A stretch of DNA of 64,000 bases from Salinibacterium sp. Its GTDB lineage: Bacteria > Actinomycetota > Actinomycetes > Actinomycetales > Microbacteriaceae. The notes under the pieces were generated by a model. That model was given only the letters and a program-made list of their open reading frames with translations. It was not told the origin of the DNA and made no database searches. This document shows, piece after piece, positions 26,877 through 34,916 of the stretch; the first letter of the stretch is position 1; the number at the start of each line of letters is the position of its first letter. The stretch lies in NCBI GenBank assembly GCA_015234465.1, contig JADGNA010000008.1, positions 992,001 through 1,056,000 on the forward strand, written 5' to 3'. The translations under genes and the position numbers were made by a program.

Positions 26877-27797
26877 GTGTCAGGGGTCTTGGTGGGGTTC
26901 GCGATCATCGCGGCGATCATCGCCACCGGCTACGTGCTCGGGCGCATCCGCCTGCTCGGGCCGCACGCACCATACGTGCTCGCCCGCCTCGTCTACTTCG
27001 TGCTGGCGCCCTGCCTGCTGTTCACGATCCTCGCGACGACCCCCGTCGAGCGGCTCTTCTCCGCTGAGTTGGCGATCGCGGCGCTCGCCGCCGTCGCATC
27101 CATCACCCTCTTCGCGCTGGTCGCGCGGCTCGTGTGGAGACGCCCCGTGCCCGAGACGATCATCGGTTCCCTCTCGGCGGGCTACGTCAACGCCAACAAC
27201 ATCGGCATCCCGGTGGCGGCCTACGTGCTGGGGGATGCCGCGGCCTCCGCGCCCGTCATCCTGCTGCAGCTGCTCATCCTCGCGCCCATCGGCCTCGCCC
27301 TGCTCGACATGACCACGAAGGGTCGCGGCTCGTTCTGGGCCACGATCGGGCGCCCCCTGCGCAACCCCATCCTCATCGGTTCCGCGCTCGGCGTGCTCGT
27401 CTCGGTGACGGGGGTCAGTATCCCGGCACCCGTCATGGAACCGTTCCTCATCGTCGGCGCCGCGACCGTGCCGCTCATGCTGCTCAACTACGGCATCTCC
27501 CTGCATGGGCAGCGCGTCCTCGAACCGAAGTCGGGGCGGCGCGATGTGCTGCTCGCCACCGTGATCAAGCTCGTCGCCATGCCGCTCATCGCGTGGGCAC
27601 TCGCCCGCTATGCCTTCGGCTTGGAGGGGCAGGAGCTCTTCGTCGCCGTCGGCCTTGCCGCGCTCCCGACGGCGCAGAACGTCTTCAACTACGCCCAGCT
27701 CCACGGCCGCGGTGTCATCGTCGCCCGCGACACGGTGCTCATCACGACGCTGGGAGCGCTGCCCGTGCTGCTGGTGATCGCGGCGCTCCTGAGCTAG
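26877..27797 (+). CDS. AEC family transporter (auxin efflux carrier type)
   Basis: This 306-residue membrane protein has about ten hydrophobic helices in two sets, with the conserved SAGYVNANNIGIPVAAYVLGD segment after helix 4 and LAALPTAQNVFNYAQLHG in the second half. This is the Mem_trans/AEC pattern; bacterial members carry small organic acids such as malate or malonate. It starts with GTG at 26877 and no ATG fits. It ends 15 bases before the convergent xthA gene. Substrate not inferable. Confidence 0.85.
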   Translation: MSGVLVGFAIIAAIIATGYVLGRIRLLGPHAPYVLARLVYFVLAPCLLFTILATTPVERLFSAELAIAALAAVASITLFALVARLVWRRPVPETIIGSLSAGYVNANNIGIPVAAYVLGDAAASAPVILLQLLILAPIGLALLDMTTKGRGSFWATIGRPLRNPILIGSALGVLVSVTGVSIPAPVMEPFLIVGAATVPLMLLNYGISLHGQRVLEPKSGRRDVLLATVIKLVAMPLIAWALARYAFGLEGQELFVAVGLAALPTAQNVFNYAQLHGRGVIVARDTVLITTLGALPVLLVIAALLS

Positions 27798-27812
27798 AAC
27801 ATCATCGGTGAG

Positions 27813-28649
27813 CTAGAAGATCATCGGCCGGTCGTCGTCATCGCCCGCGAGTTCGAGGTCGACGACGACGGGCACGTGGTCGCTGGGGGCATCGCCCTTG
27901 CGCTCATCGCGGTGGATCGAGGCATCCGTCACCAGGTCGGCGAACTCCTCGTTGCCGAGGATGAAGTCGATGCGCAGGCCCTCGTTGCGGGGGAACTTGA
28001 GCTGCTTGTAGTCCCAGTAGGTGTAACCCTCGGGCACGATCGGCCGCACGACGTCACTGATGCCGACCGACTCGAAGGCGAAGAATGCCTCCCGCTCGGC
28101 GGGTGAGACGTGCGTCGTCACGCCGACCTGCAGCCCTGGGTCGCCCACGTCGGAGTCGAGCGGCGCAACGTTCCAGTCCCCCATGAGCGCGAGGGGAGTG
28201 CCCGGATGCTCGGCCATCCAGGCTTCGGATGCCTCACGCAGCCGCCCCAGCCAGTCCAGCTTGTAGACGTAGTGCGGGTCGGCGAGCGAGCGCCCGTTGG
28301 GAACGTAGAGGCTCCACAGGCGCAGGTCGTCGATCGTGACGCCGAGGGCGCGGGCCTCGAGCGGCTGGTCCGGTCCCTCGTGGCCCTTCAGGAAGCCGGG
28401 CTGGCCCGCGAAGGAGGTCTCGACGTCCGTCATGGGGAGCCGGCTCGCGAAGGCGACGCCGTTCCACTGGTTGAGGCCGTGCGCGATGATCTCGTAGCCA
28501 GCTTCCTCGAAGGCGGCGACGGGGAACTGCTCCGGCTTGCACTTGATCTCCTGCATGCCCAGCACGTCGATGTCTTCGCGCACGAGCCAGTCGACGACTC
28601 GGCCGTATCGGGTGCGGATGGAGTTGACGTTCCAGGTGGCGACACGCAT
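27813..28649 (-). CDS. xthA: Exodeoxyribonuclease III
   Basis: This 278-residue protein is an EEP-family nuclease that cuts abasic sites and removes 3' blocks in base-excision repair. Signs are ATWNVNSIRTR at the N-terminus, MQEIKCKPEQFP (metal-binding Glu), WSLYVPNGRSL, GDWNVAPLDSDVGDP, GLRIDFIL and SDHVPVVVDL (catalytic Asp-His). Length matches. It has a leaderless-type promoter. Confidence 0.93.
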   Translation of the reverse strand: MRVATWNVNSIRTRYGRVVDWLVREDIDVLGMQEIKCKPEQFPVAAFEEAGYEIIAHGLNQWNGVAFASRLPMTDVETSFAGQPGFLKGHEGPDQPLEARALGVTIDDLRLWSLYVPNGRSLADPHYVYKLDWLGRLREASEAWMAEHPGTPLALMGDWNVAPLDSDVGDPGLQVGVTTHVSPAEREAFFAFESVGISDVVRPIVPEGYTYWDYKQLKFPRNEGLRIDFILGNEEFADLVTDASIHRDERKGDAPSDHVPVVVDLELAGDDDDRPMIF

Positions 28650-28655
28650 GCCACC

Positions 28656-28661
28656 ACGCTA
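28656..28661 (-). promoter_or_regulatory. -10 box of xthA, leaderless type
   Basis: TAGCGT on the minus strand, six bases, then the ATG at 28649. Confidence 0.5.
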
Positions 28662-28696
28662 CCGGCCCCGTCGGCATCCCCAAATCAGGATCAAGG

Positions 28697-28773
28697 CTTT
28701 CCCAATTCAGGAGTTTCCTTTCCCAATTCAGGACCATATGCCGCTCTGGGCACATGGTCCTGAATTAGGAAAG
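28697..28773. repeat. AATTCAGGA palindrome, element D
   Basis: A 24-bp stem (28718-28741 with 28750-28773, two mismatches) closes an eight-base loop. An extra left half-arm lies at 28697-28713 and a weaker third one at about 28682-28690. The right arm contains the TAA stop of the hydrolase gene at 28765-28767. Confidence 0.85.
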
Positions 28774-29529
28774 TCGCAGGTAGGCGAGCTGGGTGGCGAC
28801 GGATGCCTCGGCGGCGAAGCGCACGGCGGGATCCACGTCGGCATAGACGAGGTCGGTGACGGCCGAGACCTCGGCGGATGCGGCATCCGTCGACAGTTGC
28901 TGCAGTGCGTCCCGGATCTGCTGCAGCCGCTCGTGCCGGTGCTCGCGCAGTGCCCGGCATGCCGCCGCAAGATCGGGAAGCTCCGGGCCATGGGCGGGCA
29001 GCACGGGCACGGGTCCGATCGCCTCCAGCCGGTCGAGTGAGTCGAGGTAGGCGGCGAGGGAGCCATCGTCGTTCATGAGCACGGTCGTGCCGCGCCCGAG
29101 GATCGTGTCACCGGTGAGCACGCCGACCTGGCCAGCCGCCTCGACGACGAAGCTGAGCGAGTCGGCCGTGTGGCCGGGCGTCGCGAGCACGCGGATGCTC
29201 ACCCCGTCCACTTCGATGACCTCGCCGTCGGCGAGCGGCTCGGCGTTGTGGCAGTGGCTCGGGTCGAGGGCGCGGACGGGCGCCCCGGTTCGCTCGCGGA
29301 GGCCCGGGATACCGGCCGTGTGGTCGGCGTGGTGGTGCGTGATGAGGATGAGTGCGACGCTGCCCGCCGCCGCGAGCGCGTCCAGGTGGCCGGCGTCGTC
29401 GGGCCCGGGGTCGACCACCACGAGTTCATCGGGGCGTCCCAGGAGGTAGCTGTTGGTGCCGTCGAGCGTCATCGGCCCAGGGTTCGGTGCCAGCACGGGC
29501 CTCACGAGGTCGCTGAACTGAGTGTCCAT
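28765..29529 (-). CDS. Metallo-beta-lactamase-fold hydrolase (glyoxalase II/LACTB2-like)
   Basis: This 254-residue protein has the metal-binding motif THHHADHTAG (HxHxDH), preceded by VVDPGPDDAGHLDAL and followed by ATPGHTADSLSF and GDTILGRGT, which carry the other His and Asp ligands. The order is that of the LACTB2/glyoxalase-II-like branch, which hydrolyses thioesters or RNA. The last residues and the TAA stop come from the right arm of a palindromic repeat. The next gene downstream is xthA; the NUDIX gene lies upstream on the same strand. Confidence 0.85.
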   Translation of the reverse strand: MDTQFSDLVRPVLAPNPGPMTLDGTNSYLLGRPDELVVVDPGPDDAGHLDALAAAGSVALILITHHHADHTAGIPGLRERTGAPVRALDPSHCHNAEPLADGEVIEVDGVSIRVLATPGHTADSLSFVVEAAGQVGVLTGDTILGRGTTVLMNDDGSLAAYLDSLDRLEAIGPVPVLPAHGPELPDLAAACRALREHRHERLQQIRDALQQLSTDAASAEVSAVTDLVYADVDPAVRFAAEASVATQLAYLRLS

Positions 29530-29535
29530 GGCGCG

Positions 29536-29541
29536 ACCCTA
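29536..29541 (-). promoter_or_regulatory. -10 box of the metallo-beta-lactamase-fold gene, leaderless type
   Basis: TAGGGT on the minus strand, six bases, then the ATG at 29529. The box lies at the 3' end of the NUDIX gene. Confidence 0.5.
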
Positions 29542-30282
29542 CAGCGGGAACTCCGTGATGCCGTAGCCGGCCTCCGCCGGAATGATGCTGACGCGCGTGC
29601 CGTCGGGCCGCGTCTCGGCGCGGGCGTGGACGGCGAAGCGGGGCCGCACTGCCGCCTGCCGGAGCGCATCCGTCGCCGTGCCGCTCTCCGCGAGCCGCAA
29701 CAGGTTCGCGTAGGTGGGGAACATGATGTTCCGCTCGCCCTGCTCCGCGCGCCGGATGAGGGCAGTGGGCGTCGCCCACTCGACGTTGACCGCCTCGGTG
29801 CCGTCCGCCGTCGCGGTCTGGTTGCGCGGCGCGCGCGCGAGGAGGAAGTGGGTGTCGAAGCGCTTCGGGTTGGTGGGCGGGGTGATCCAGTGACCGAAGT
29901 GCACCACCTCGTCGAGGCGAAGCCGGCCGCCCGATTCGCGCACCGTGTCGATGAAGCGGGGCGCCGCGGCATCCGGTTGCTCGACATGCTCGCCGTCAGG
30001 GCGCTGCGCAAGAAGGAGGCCCGTCTCCTCGAAGGTCTCGCGGATGCCCGCGATACGGATGGCGCGCTCGAAGCGATCGAGGTGCTCGGCGCCCGTCACG
30101 AGCGGCAGCCACTCCTCGTCGCTGTCGTCGGGGTCGACGACGCCGCCCGGGAACACGATCGCCGACGCGAAGGTCGCGCCGGCGTGCCGCTGCACCGTCA
30201 GCACCTCAAAGGGGTCGTCACTGACGAGCAGGATCGTCGCGGCGAGCCGCAGTGCGGCATCCGTCGATCCGTCTCTCGTCAC
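29539..30282 (-). CDS. NUDIX hydrolase, NUDT19/RP2-like
   Basis: This 247-residue protein has a split NUDIX box: FPGGVVDPDDSD supplies the first half and, after about 25 extra residues, IAGIRETFEETGLLL supplies REtxEExGL. Such an insertion is seen in the NUDT7/NUDT19 branch, many of which hydrolyse CoA derivatives. RVSIIPAEAGYGITEFPL closes the chain. It starts with GTG at 30282 behind a TAGGTT box. Substrate assignment as CoA diphosphatase is only a family-level guess. Confidence 0.82.
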   Translation of the reverse strand: MTRDGSTDAALRLAATILLVSDDPFEVLTVQRHAGATFASAIVFPGGVVDPDDSDEEWLPLVTGAEHLDRFERAIRIAGIRETFEETGLLLAQRPDGEHVEQPDAAAPRFIDTVRESGGRLRLDEVVHFGHWITPPTNPKRFDTHFLLARAPRNQTATADGTEAVNVEWATPTALIRRAEQGERNIMFPTYANLLRLAESGTATDALRQAAVRPRFAVHARAETRPDGTRVSIIPAEAGYGITEFPL

Positions 30283-30288
30283 GACACC

Positions 30289-30294
30289 AACCTA
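30289..30294 (-). promoter_or_regulatory. -10 box of the NUDIX gene, leaderless type
   Basis: TAGGTT on the minus strand, six bases, then the GTG at 30282. Confidence 0.45.
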
Positions 30295-30298
30295 CGGT

Positions 30299-30362
30299 CT
30301 TTCCCAATTCAGGAGGTGCCTTTCACAATTCAGGACCGGGGCAGGCCCGGTCCTGAATTGTG
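30299..30362. repeat. AATTCAGGA palindrome, element E
   Basis: A perfect 17-bp stem (30324-30340 with 30346-30362) closes a five-base loop. A second left half-arm lies at 30299-30314. It sits seven bases past the export-protein stop codon and just upstream of the NUDIX promoter. Confidence 0.85.
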
Positions 30363-30369
30363 TGAGCGG

Positions 30370-30843
30370 TCAGCGGCCGGCGAGGAGGTTGACGCCGAGC
30401 ATCCCGAGCACGCCGAAGGCGATGCCCCACAGGATGATCGAGATCGTCTGCCAGAAGATGACGGCGCTGCGCGAGGCGCCCCAGCCGACCATCGCGCCCG
30501 AGGTGATCTGGCTTGGCAGCACGGTCTGGCCGAGGAGGCTGACGCCGGCGACGCCGAACTTGTCGAAGCGTTCCTTGAACTTCTGCTTGCGCGGGGTGAG
30601 CGGCTTCTCGTCTGAACCGCGGCGCTCGCGGATCTTCTTGAAGAGCAGCACGACGAGCACCATCGAGATCCAGTTGCCGACGACGGCCGCGATGATCGCG
30701 ACGATGACGGGCACGCCCGCCAGCACGCCGACGAGCGCGCCGCCGTAGGACTCGACGAAGGGGATGGCGCTGATCAGGATCACCGCCGCCCACTGCCAGA
30801 ACGGGTGTACGGACTCGGTGAACGCCTGGAGCGCGTCGATCAC
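30370..30843 (-). CDS. Small multi-drug export family membrane protein
   Basis: This 157-residue protein fits the small multi-drug export family (PF06695): helices at about 15-35 (WAAVILISAIPFVESYGGALVG), 40-68, and two near the C-terminus, with a basic loop (KKIRERRGSDEKPLTPRKQKFKERFDKFG) between. AIPFVESYGG is the conserved block. Despite the name, transport function is poorly established. I chose GTG 30843 because AAAGG lies eight bases upstream and the ATG at 30954 would add non-membrane residues. Confidence 0.75.
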   Translation of the reverse strand: MIDALQAFTESVHPFWQWAAVILISAIPFVESYGGALVGVLAGVPVIVAIIAAVVGNWISMVLVVLLFKKIRERRGSDEKPLTPRKQKFKERFDKFGVAGVSLLGQTVLPSQITSGAMVGWGASRSAVIFWQTISIILWGIAFGVLGMLGVNLLAGR

Positions 30844-30973
30844 GGGTGGTGCCTTTCGTTGGGGGTGTGCCCCCACGGTATCCAGTGCGAAAAGCGCCGC
30901 ACATCCACCCGATGGCCGACGCCGCTCGGGGGAGAGGAGCGTGGCTGTACACATTCATGCAATACGGCGGGAG

Positions 30974-30979
30974 TAGGGT
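30974..30979 (+). promoter_or_regulatory. -10 box of fgd, leaderless type
   Basis: TAGGGT, six bases, then the ATG at 30986. Confidence 0.5.
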
Positions 30980-30985
30980 CTGGCC

Positions 30986-31990
30986 ATGCTGAAACTGGGT
31001 CTCAAGGCGTCCGCTGAGCAGTTCGCCCCGCGCGAGCTCGTCGAGTTGGGGGTGCTCGCGGAGCAGCGCGGATTCGACAGCGTCACGGTGAGCGACCACT
31101 TCCAACCGTGGCGCCACAAGGGTGGCCATGCGCCGTTCTCCCTCGCATGGATGACCGCCGTGGGCGAGCGCACGGAGCGCATCACGATCGGCACCTCCGT
31201 CATGACGCCGACGTTTCGCTATAACCCGGCCGTCGTCGCGCAGGCCTTCGCGACCATGGGGTGCCTCTATCCGGGGCGGATCTTCCTCGGTGTGGGAACG
31301 GGTGAGGCCCTCAACGAGATCGCGACGGGCTTCGATCGCGAGTGGCCCGAGTTCAAGGAGCGTTTCGCGCGCCTGCGCGAGGCGGTCGACCTCATGCGAC
31401 AGCTGTGGGTCGGTGACCGCGTCGACTTCGAGGGCGAGTACTACCGCACGGTGGGCGCCTCCATCTATGACGTGCCGGATGGCGGCATCCCCGTCTATGT
31501 CGCGGCGGGCGGCCCCCTCGTGGCTCGCTATGCGGGCCGGGCCGGCGACGGCTTCATCTGCACTTCGGGCAAGGGCATGGAGCTCTACACCGACTCCCTC
31601 CTGCCGGCCGTTGCCGAGGGTGCCGCGAAGGCCGGCCGCAGCGTGGACGAGATCGACCGGATGATCGAGATCAAGCTCTCCTACGACACCGACGCGGATG
31701 CCGCGCTGGAGAACACGCGCTTCTGGGCGCCGCTCTCGCTCACGCCCGAGCAGAAGCACTCGATCGATGACCCCATGGAGATGGAGGCGGCGGCGGATGC
31801 CCTGCCGATCGAGCAGGTCGCGAAGCGTTGGATCGTCTCGAACGACCCCGAGGAGGTCGTCGAGCAGGTGCGTCCCTACGTGGAGGCGGGGCTCAACCAT
31901 CTTGTGTTCCACGGGCCCGGCCATGACCAGCGCCGCTTCGTGGAGCTCTTCGAGCGTGATCTCGCGCCGCGGATCCGCGATCTCGCGTGA
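30986..31990 (+). CDS. fgd: F420-dependent glucose-6-phosphate dehydrogenase
   Basis: This 334-residue LLM-superfamily enzyme would oxidise glucose-6-phosphate to 6-phosphogluconolactone and pass hydride to coenzyme F420, the main F420H2 source in actinobacteria. It tracks mycobacterial Fgd1 closely as I recall that sequence: [88 protein letters not shown] and [27 protein letters not shown]. The His in SDHFQPW and the Glu in GTGEALNE are active-site residues. It supplies reductant for the other F420 enzymes in the window. Monocistronic, leaderless start. Confidence 0.93.
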   Translation: MLKLGLKASAEQFAPRELVELGVLAEQRGFDSVTVSDHFQPWRHKGGHAPFSLAWMTAVGERTERITIGTSVMTPTFRYNPAVVAQAFATMGCLYPGRIFLGVGTGEALNEIATGFDREWPEFKERFARLREAVDLMRQLWVGDRVDFEGEYYRTVGASIYDVPDGGIPVYVAAGGPLVARYAGRAGDGFICTSGKGMELYTDSLLPAVAEGAAKAGRSVDEIDRMIEIKLSYDTDADAALENTRFWAPLSLTPEQKHSIDDPMEMEAAADALPIEQVAKRWIVSNDPEEVVEQVRPYVEAGLNHLVFHGPGHDQRRFVELFERDLAPRIRDLA

Positions 31991-32063
31991 GCCCCGCGCG
32001 AATTCCGGGCACTGAGAGGTCGACTTCGTCAACCCCCGCGCGATGCAATACTTTGATCGGCGG

Positions 32064-32076
32064 CACAGAAACTGTG
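32064..32076 (+). promoter_or_regulatory. Short inverted repeat in the etf leader region
   Basis: CACAG-AAA-CTGTG lies about 115 bases before etfB. The 200-base gap from 31991 also holds a TAGTTT box near 32140. A regulator site is possible, but five-base arms can occur by chance. Confidence 0.2.
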
Positions 32077-32190
32077 TACGCAGGGACGCCCACAGCCGAG
32101 ACATCCCACAGATGATCAGGTGCTGCATCGCGGGACGGGTAGTTTTGTATCCGGAGATGCCCCTGGGGTGACGACGACAAGGAGATATCA

Positions 32191-32964
32191 GTGAAGATTG
32201 CCGTGCTCATCAAGCAGGTGCCTGACACGTATGGCGAGCGCAAGCTGACGCCAGAGGGTTTGGTTGACCGCGACGCTAGTGACGCGATCATCGACGAGAT
32301 CAGCGAGCGCGCGATCGAGGTGGCGCTGCAGCAGAAGGATGCTGACAAGAGCGTCGAGGTCGTTGTCGTCTCGATGGGTCCGGCTGAGGCGAAGGATGCC
32401 CTCCGCAAGGCACTGTCGATGGGTGCCGACTCGGCCATCCACGTGCTCGACGACGCGCTCGTCGCATCCGACACCGGTTGGACGGCCACGACGCTGGCTG
32501 CGGCTATCCGCCACATCGGCGGTGTCGACCTGATCGTCGCCGGTGACTCCTCGACCGACGGCCGCGGCGGTGTCGTCCCCGCGATGATCGCCGAGCACCT
32601 CGGCATCTCGTGCCTCAACGGTGTCGACAGCCTCACGATCGGCTCCGACGTGAGCGGTTCGCAAGCGACCGAGTCCGGCACCCGTGCCGTGCACGCTCCG
32701 CTGCCGGCGATCGTCTCGATCACCGAGAGCGCCGACGAGGCTCGCTTCCCCAACTTCAAGGGCATCATGACGGCCAAGCGCAAGCCGCTGACCGTGGTCT
32801 CCCTCTCCGAGCTCGGTGTCGACCCGTCGTTCCCGGGCCTTGCTCGCTCGGTCGTCGTGAGCACCTCCGAGCGTCCCGCGCGCGCCGCTGGCCGCAAGGT
32901 CGTCGACGAGGGCCAGGCCGCCGAAGAGCTCGTCGAATTCCTCGCCGCCCAGCGCCTGATCTAG
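32191..32964 (+). CDS. etfB: Electron transfer flavoprotein, beta subunit
   Basis: This 257-residue protein begins KIAVLIKQVPDTYGERKLTPEG and has VVVVSMGPAEAKDALRKALSMGADSAIHV and DLIVAGDSSTDGRGGVVPAMIAEHLG, all typical of EtfB. With EtfA it forms an AMP- and FAD-containing dimer that collects electrons from acyl-CoA dehydrogenases. It starts with GTG at 32191 behind AAGGAG and is followed by etfA, a membrane cytochrome and an acyl-CoA dehydrogenase in one probable operon. Confidence 0.94.
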   Translation: MKIAVLIKQVPDTYGERKLTPEGLVDRDASDAIIDEISERAIEVALQQKDADKSVEVVVVSMGPAEAKDALRKALSMGADSAIHVLDDALVASDTGWTATTLAAAIRHIGGVDLIVAGDSSTDGRGGVVPAMIAEHLGISCLNGVDSLTIGSDVSGSQATESGTRAVHAPLPAIVSITESADEARFPNFKGIMTAKRKPLTVVSLSELGVDPSFPGLARSVVVSTSERPARAAGRKVVDEGQAAEELVEFLAAQRLI

Positions 32965-32991
32965 TCACGACCTCATCTAAGGAGTATGCAG

Positions 32992-33963
32992 ATGTCGAAC
33001 ATCCTCGCTTTCATCGAGGTCTCCACCACTGGCGAGATCCGTGGTTCCGCCCAGATGCTGCTGAAGGCAGCCGCCGACATGGGCACGCCCGTCGCGGTTG
33101 TCGCGGTTGCGCCCGGCACGGGTGCCGGCCTCGTCGAGCAGCTGGGCAGCCTCGGCGCCCAGCAGGTCTACGTCGCTGAGACGGATGCCGCGACCACGAC
33201 CGTCGCAGCCGGCCAGGTTGCCGCGCTCGAGGCCGCTGTCGCCGAGTTCAGCCCCGCCGCCGTGCTCGCCGCGCACTCGCCTGACGGTCGCGAGATCGCC
33301 GGACGCCTCGCGGTGCGCACCAAGGGCGCCCTCCTCGTCGACGCGGTGGGCGTGACGGCTGACGGTGACCGGGTCGTCGCGACCCACTCCGTCTTCGGTG
33401 GCGCCTACACGGTCGAGGCAACGGTCGAGGGCGGCCTGCCTATCGTCACGCTTCGCCTCGGCGCGATCGACGGCCAGGCTGCTGCCGGCTCGGCGACGGC
33501 GCAGACCGCGCAGGTCACGCCCGACACGAGCGTCGCGGCCACGATCGACTCCGTCAACGACGAGACCGTCACCTCCACCCGTCCCGAGCTGCGCGGTGCG
33601 CAGAAGATCGTCTCGGGTGGTCGCGGCCTCGGCTCGAAGGAGAACTTCGTGCTCGTCGAGCAGCTCGCCGACGCCCTCGGCGCAGCCGTGGGTGCCTCGC
33701 GTGCCGCGGTCGACGCCGGCTACGTGCCGCACTCCTACCAGGTGGGCCAGACCGGCATCACGGTCTCCCCGCAGCTCTACATCGCCCTCGGCATCTCGGG
33801 CGCGATCCAGCACCGCGCGGGTATGCAGACGGCCAAGACGATCGTCGCGATCAACAAGGACGAGGACTCGCCCATCTTCGAGATCGCCGACTTCGGCATC
33901 GTCGGTGACGTCTTCGAGGTCGTTCCGAAGGTCATCGAGGCGATCGAGGCTCGCGGCAAGTGA
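32992..33963 (+). CDS. etfA: Electron transfer flavoprotein, alpha subunit
   Basis: This 323-residue protein has an N-terminal EtfA domain ([23 protein letters not shown]) and the C-terminal FAD-binding block ([73 protein letters not shown]). I chose ATG 32992 rather than 32986 because AAGGAG (32979-32984) gives a seven-base spacing. The cytochrome gene's GTG overlaps its stop by four bases. Confidence 0.95.
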   Translation: MSNILAFIEVSTTGEIRGSAQMLLKAAADMGTPVAVVAVAPGTGAGLVEQLGSLGAQQVYVAETDAATTTVAAGQVAALEAAVAEFSPAAVLAAHSPDGREIAGRLAVRTKGALLVDAVGVTADGDRVVATHSVFGGAYTVEATVEGGLPIVTLRLGAIDGQAAAGSATAQTAQVTPDTSVAATIDSVNDETVTSTRPELRGAQKIVSGGRGLGSKENFVLVEQLADALGAAVGASRAAVDAGYVPHSYQVGQTGITVSPQLYIALGISGAIQHRAGMQTAKTIVAINKDEDSPIFEIADFGIVGDVFEVVPKVIEAIEARGK

Positions 33964-34898
33964 GTACCTCCACCTCCAAGGCGACGCCGTCCAAGAAGGG
34001 TGGGAACCGCAGCAAGTGGTTCCCGCTCGTCTGGGTCATCCCGGTCGCCGTCGTGCTGCTGGCCGCCGCTGTGCTCGGCGCCCAGTGGCTGCGCACCCTG
34101 CCCGAGGTCCAGTCGTTCTTGAGCGACTACCCCGGCCATGTCGAACGCGATGAGGCCCAGGGCTTCCCCGTGTGGGTGCAGTGGTCGCACCTGTTCAACA
34201 TCCTGCTGATCGTGCTGATCATCCGCTCCGGATGGCACGTGCGCACGCGGCAGCGCCCGCCAGCACACTGGACCCGCAACAACACGGGCCTGATCAAGAC
34301 CAAGGGCAAGCCGACCAAGATCAGCCTCGATCTGTGGCTGCACCTGAGCCTCGACGCCCTCTGGGTGATCAACGGCCTCGTGTTCTACATCATGCTGTTC
34401 GCCACCGGCCAGTGGCAGCGCATCGTGCCGGCGTCGTGGGAGCACATCCCCAACGCGCTGTCCGCTGGGCTTCAGTATGCGTCGCTGGACTGGCCGCACG
34501 AGAACTCGTGGGTGTCGTACAACAGCCTGCAGATCATCGCCTACTTCGTGACTGTCTTCATCGCGGCGCCGCTGGCGATCGCGACGGGCATCCGGATGTC
34601 GGGCGCGTGGCCGAAGGATGCGGCGATCAACAAGGTCTACCCGGTCGAGGTCGCCCGCGCCATCCACTTCCCCGTCATGCTCTACTTCGTGGTGTTCATC
34701 ATCGCGCACGTCACGCTCGTCTTCACGACGGGTGCCCTGCGCAACCTGAACCACATGTTCGGTGGACGCAACGAGGAGTCCTGGTTCGGCTTCGGAATGT
34801 TCGCCATCACCATGGTCGTGCTGATCGCACTGTGGTTCGCCGCACGACCGCTCATCCTGCGCCCGATCGCCAACCTCATGGGCAAGGTCAGCAAATAA
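33960..34898 (+). CDS. Membrane cytochrome b (b561/hydrogenase-type) coupled to ETF
   Basis: This 312-residue protein has about six membrane helices (residues 22-43, 76-91, 125-149, 187-210, 235-257, 274-296). His77 and His93 lie 16 residues apart at the second helix and His236 and His250 lie 14 apart in the fifth, the spacing expected for haem ligands of membrane b-type cytochromes such as those of formate dehydrogenase or hydrogenase. Its GTG overlaps the etfA stop (GTGA) and an acyl-CoA dehydrogenase follows, so it probably passes ETF electrons to menaquinone. No classical ETF-quinone oxidoreductase gene is present here. The role is inferred from context. Confidence 0.78.
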   Translation: MSTSTSKATPSKKGGNRSKWFPLVWVIPVAVVLLAAAVLGAQWLRTLPEVQSFLSDYPGHVERDEAQGFPVWVQWSHLFNILLIVLIIRSGWHVRTRQRPPAHWTRNNTGLIKTKGKPTKISLDLWLHLSLDALWVINGLVFYIMLFATGQWQRIVPASWEHIPNALSAGLQYASLDWPHENSWVSYNSLQIIAYFVTVFIAAPLAIATGIRMSGAWPKDAAINKVYPVEVARAIHFPVMLYFVVFIIAHVTLVFTTGALRNLNHMFGGRNEESWFGFGMFAITMVVLIALWFAARPLILRPIANLMGKVSK

Positions 34899-34916
34899 CC
34901 TCTGGAGGTCCCCGCC

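Noticed and set aside
32986-32991. Earlier ATG for etfA at 32986
   Set aside because: It is one base from the AAGGAG ribosome site, too close; ATG 32992 has ideal spacing.
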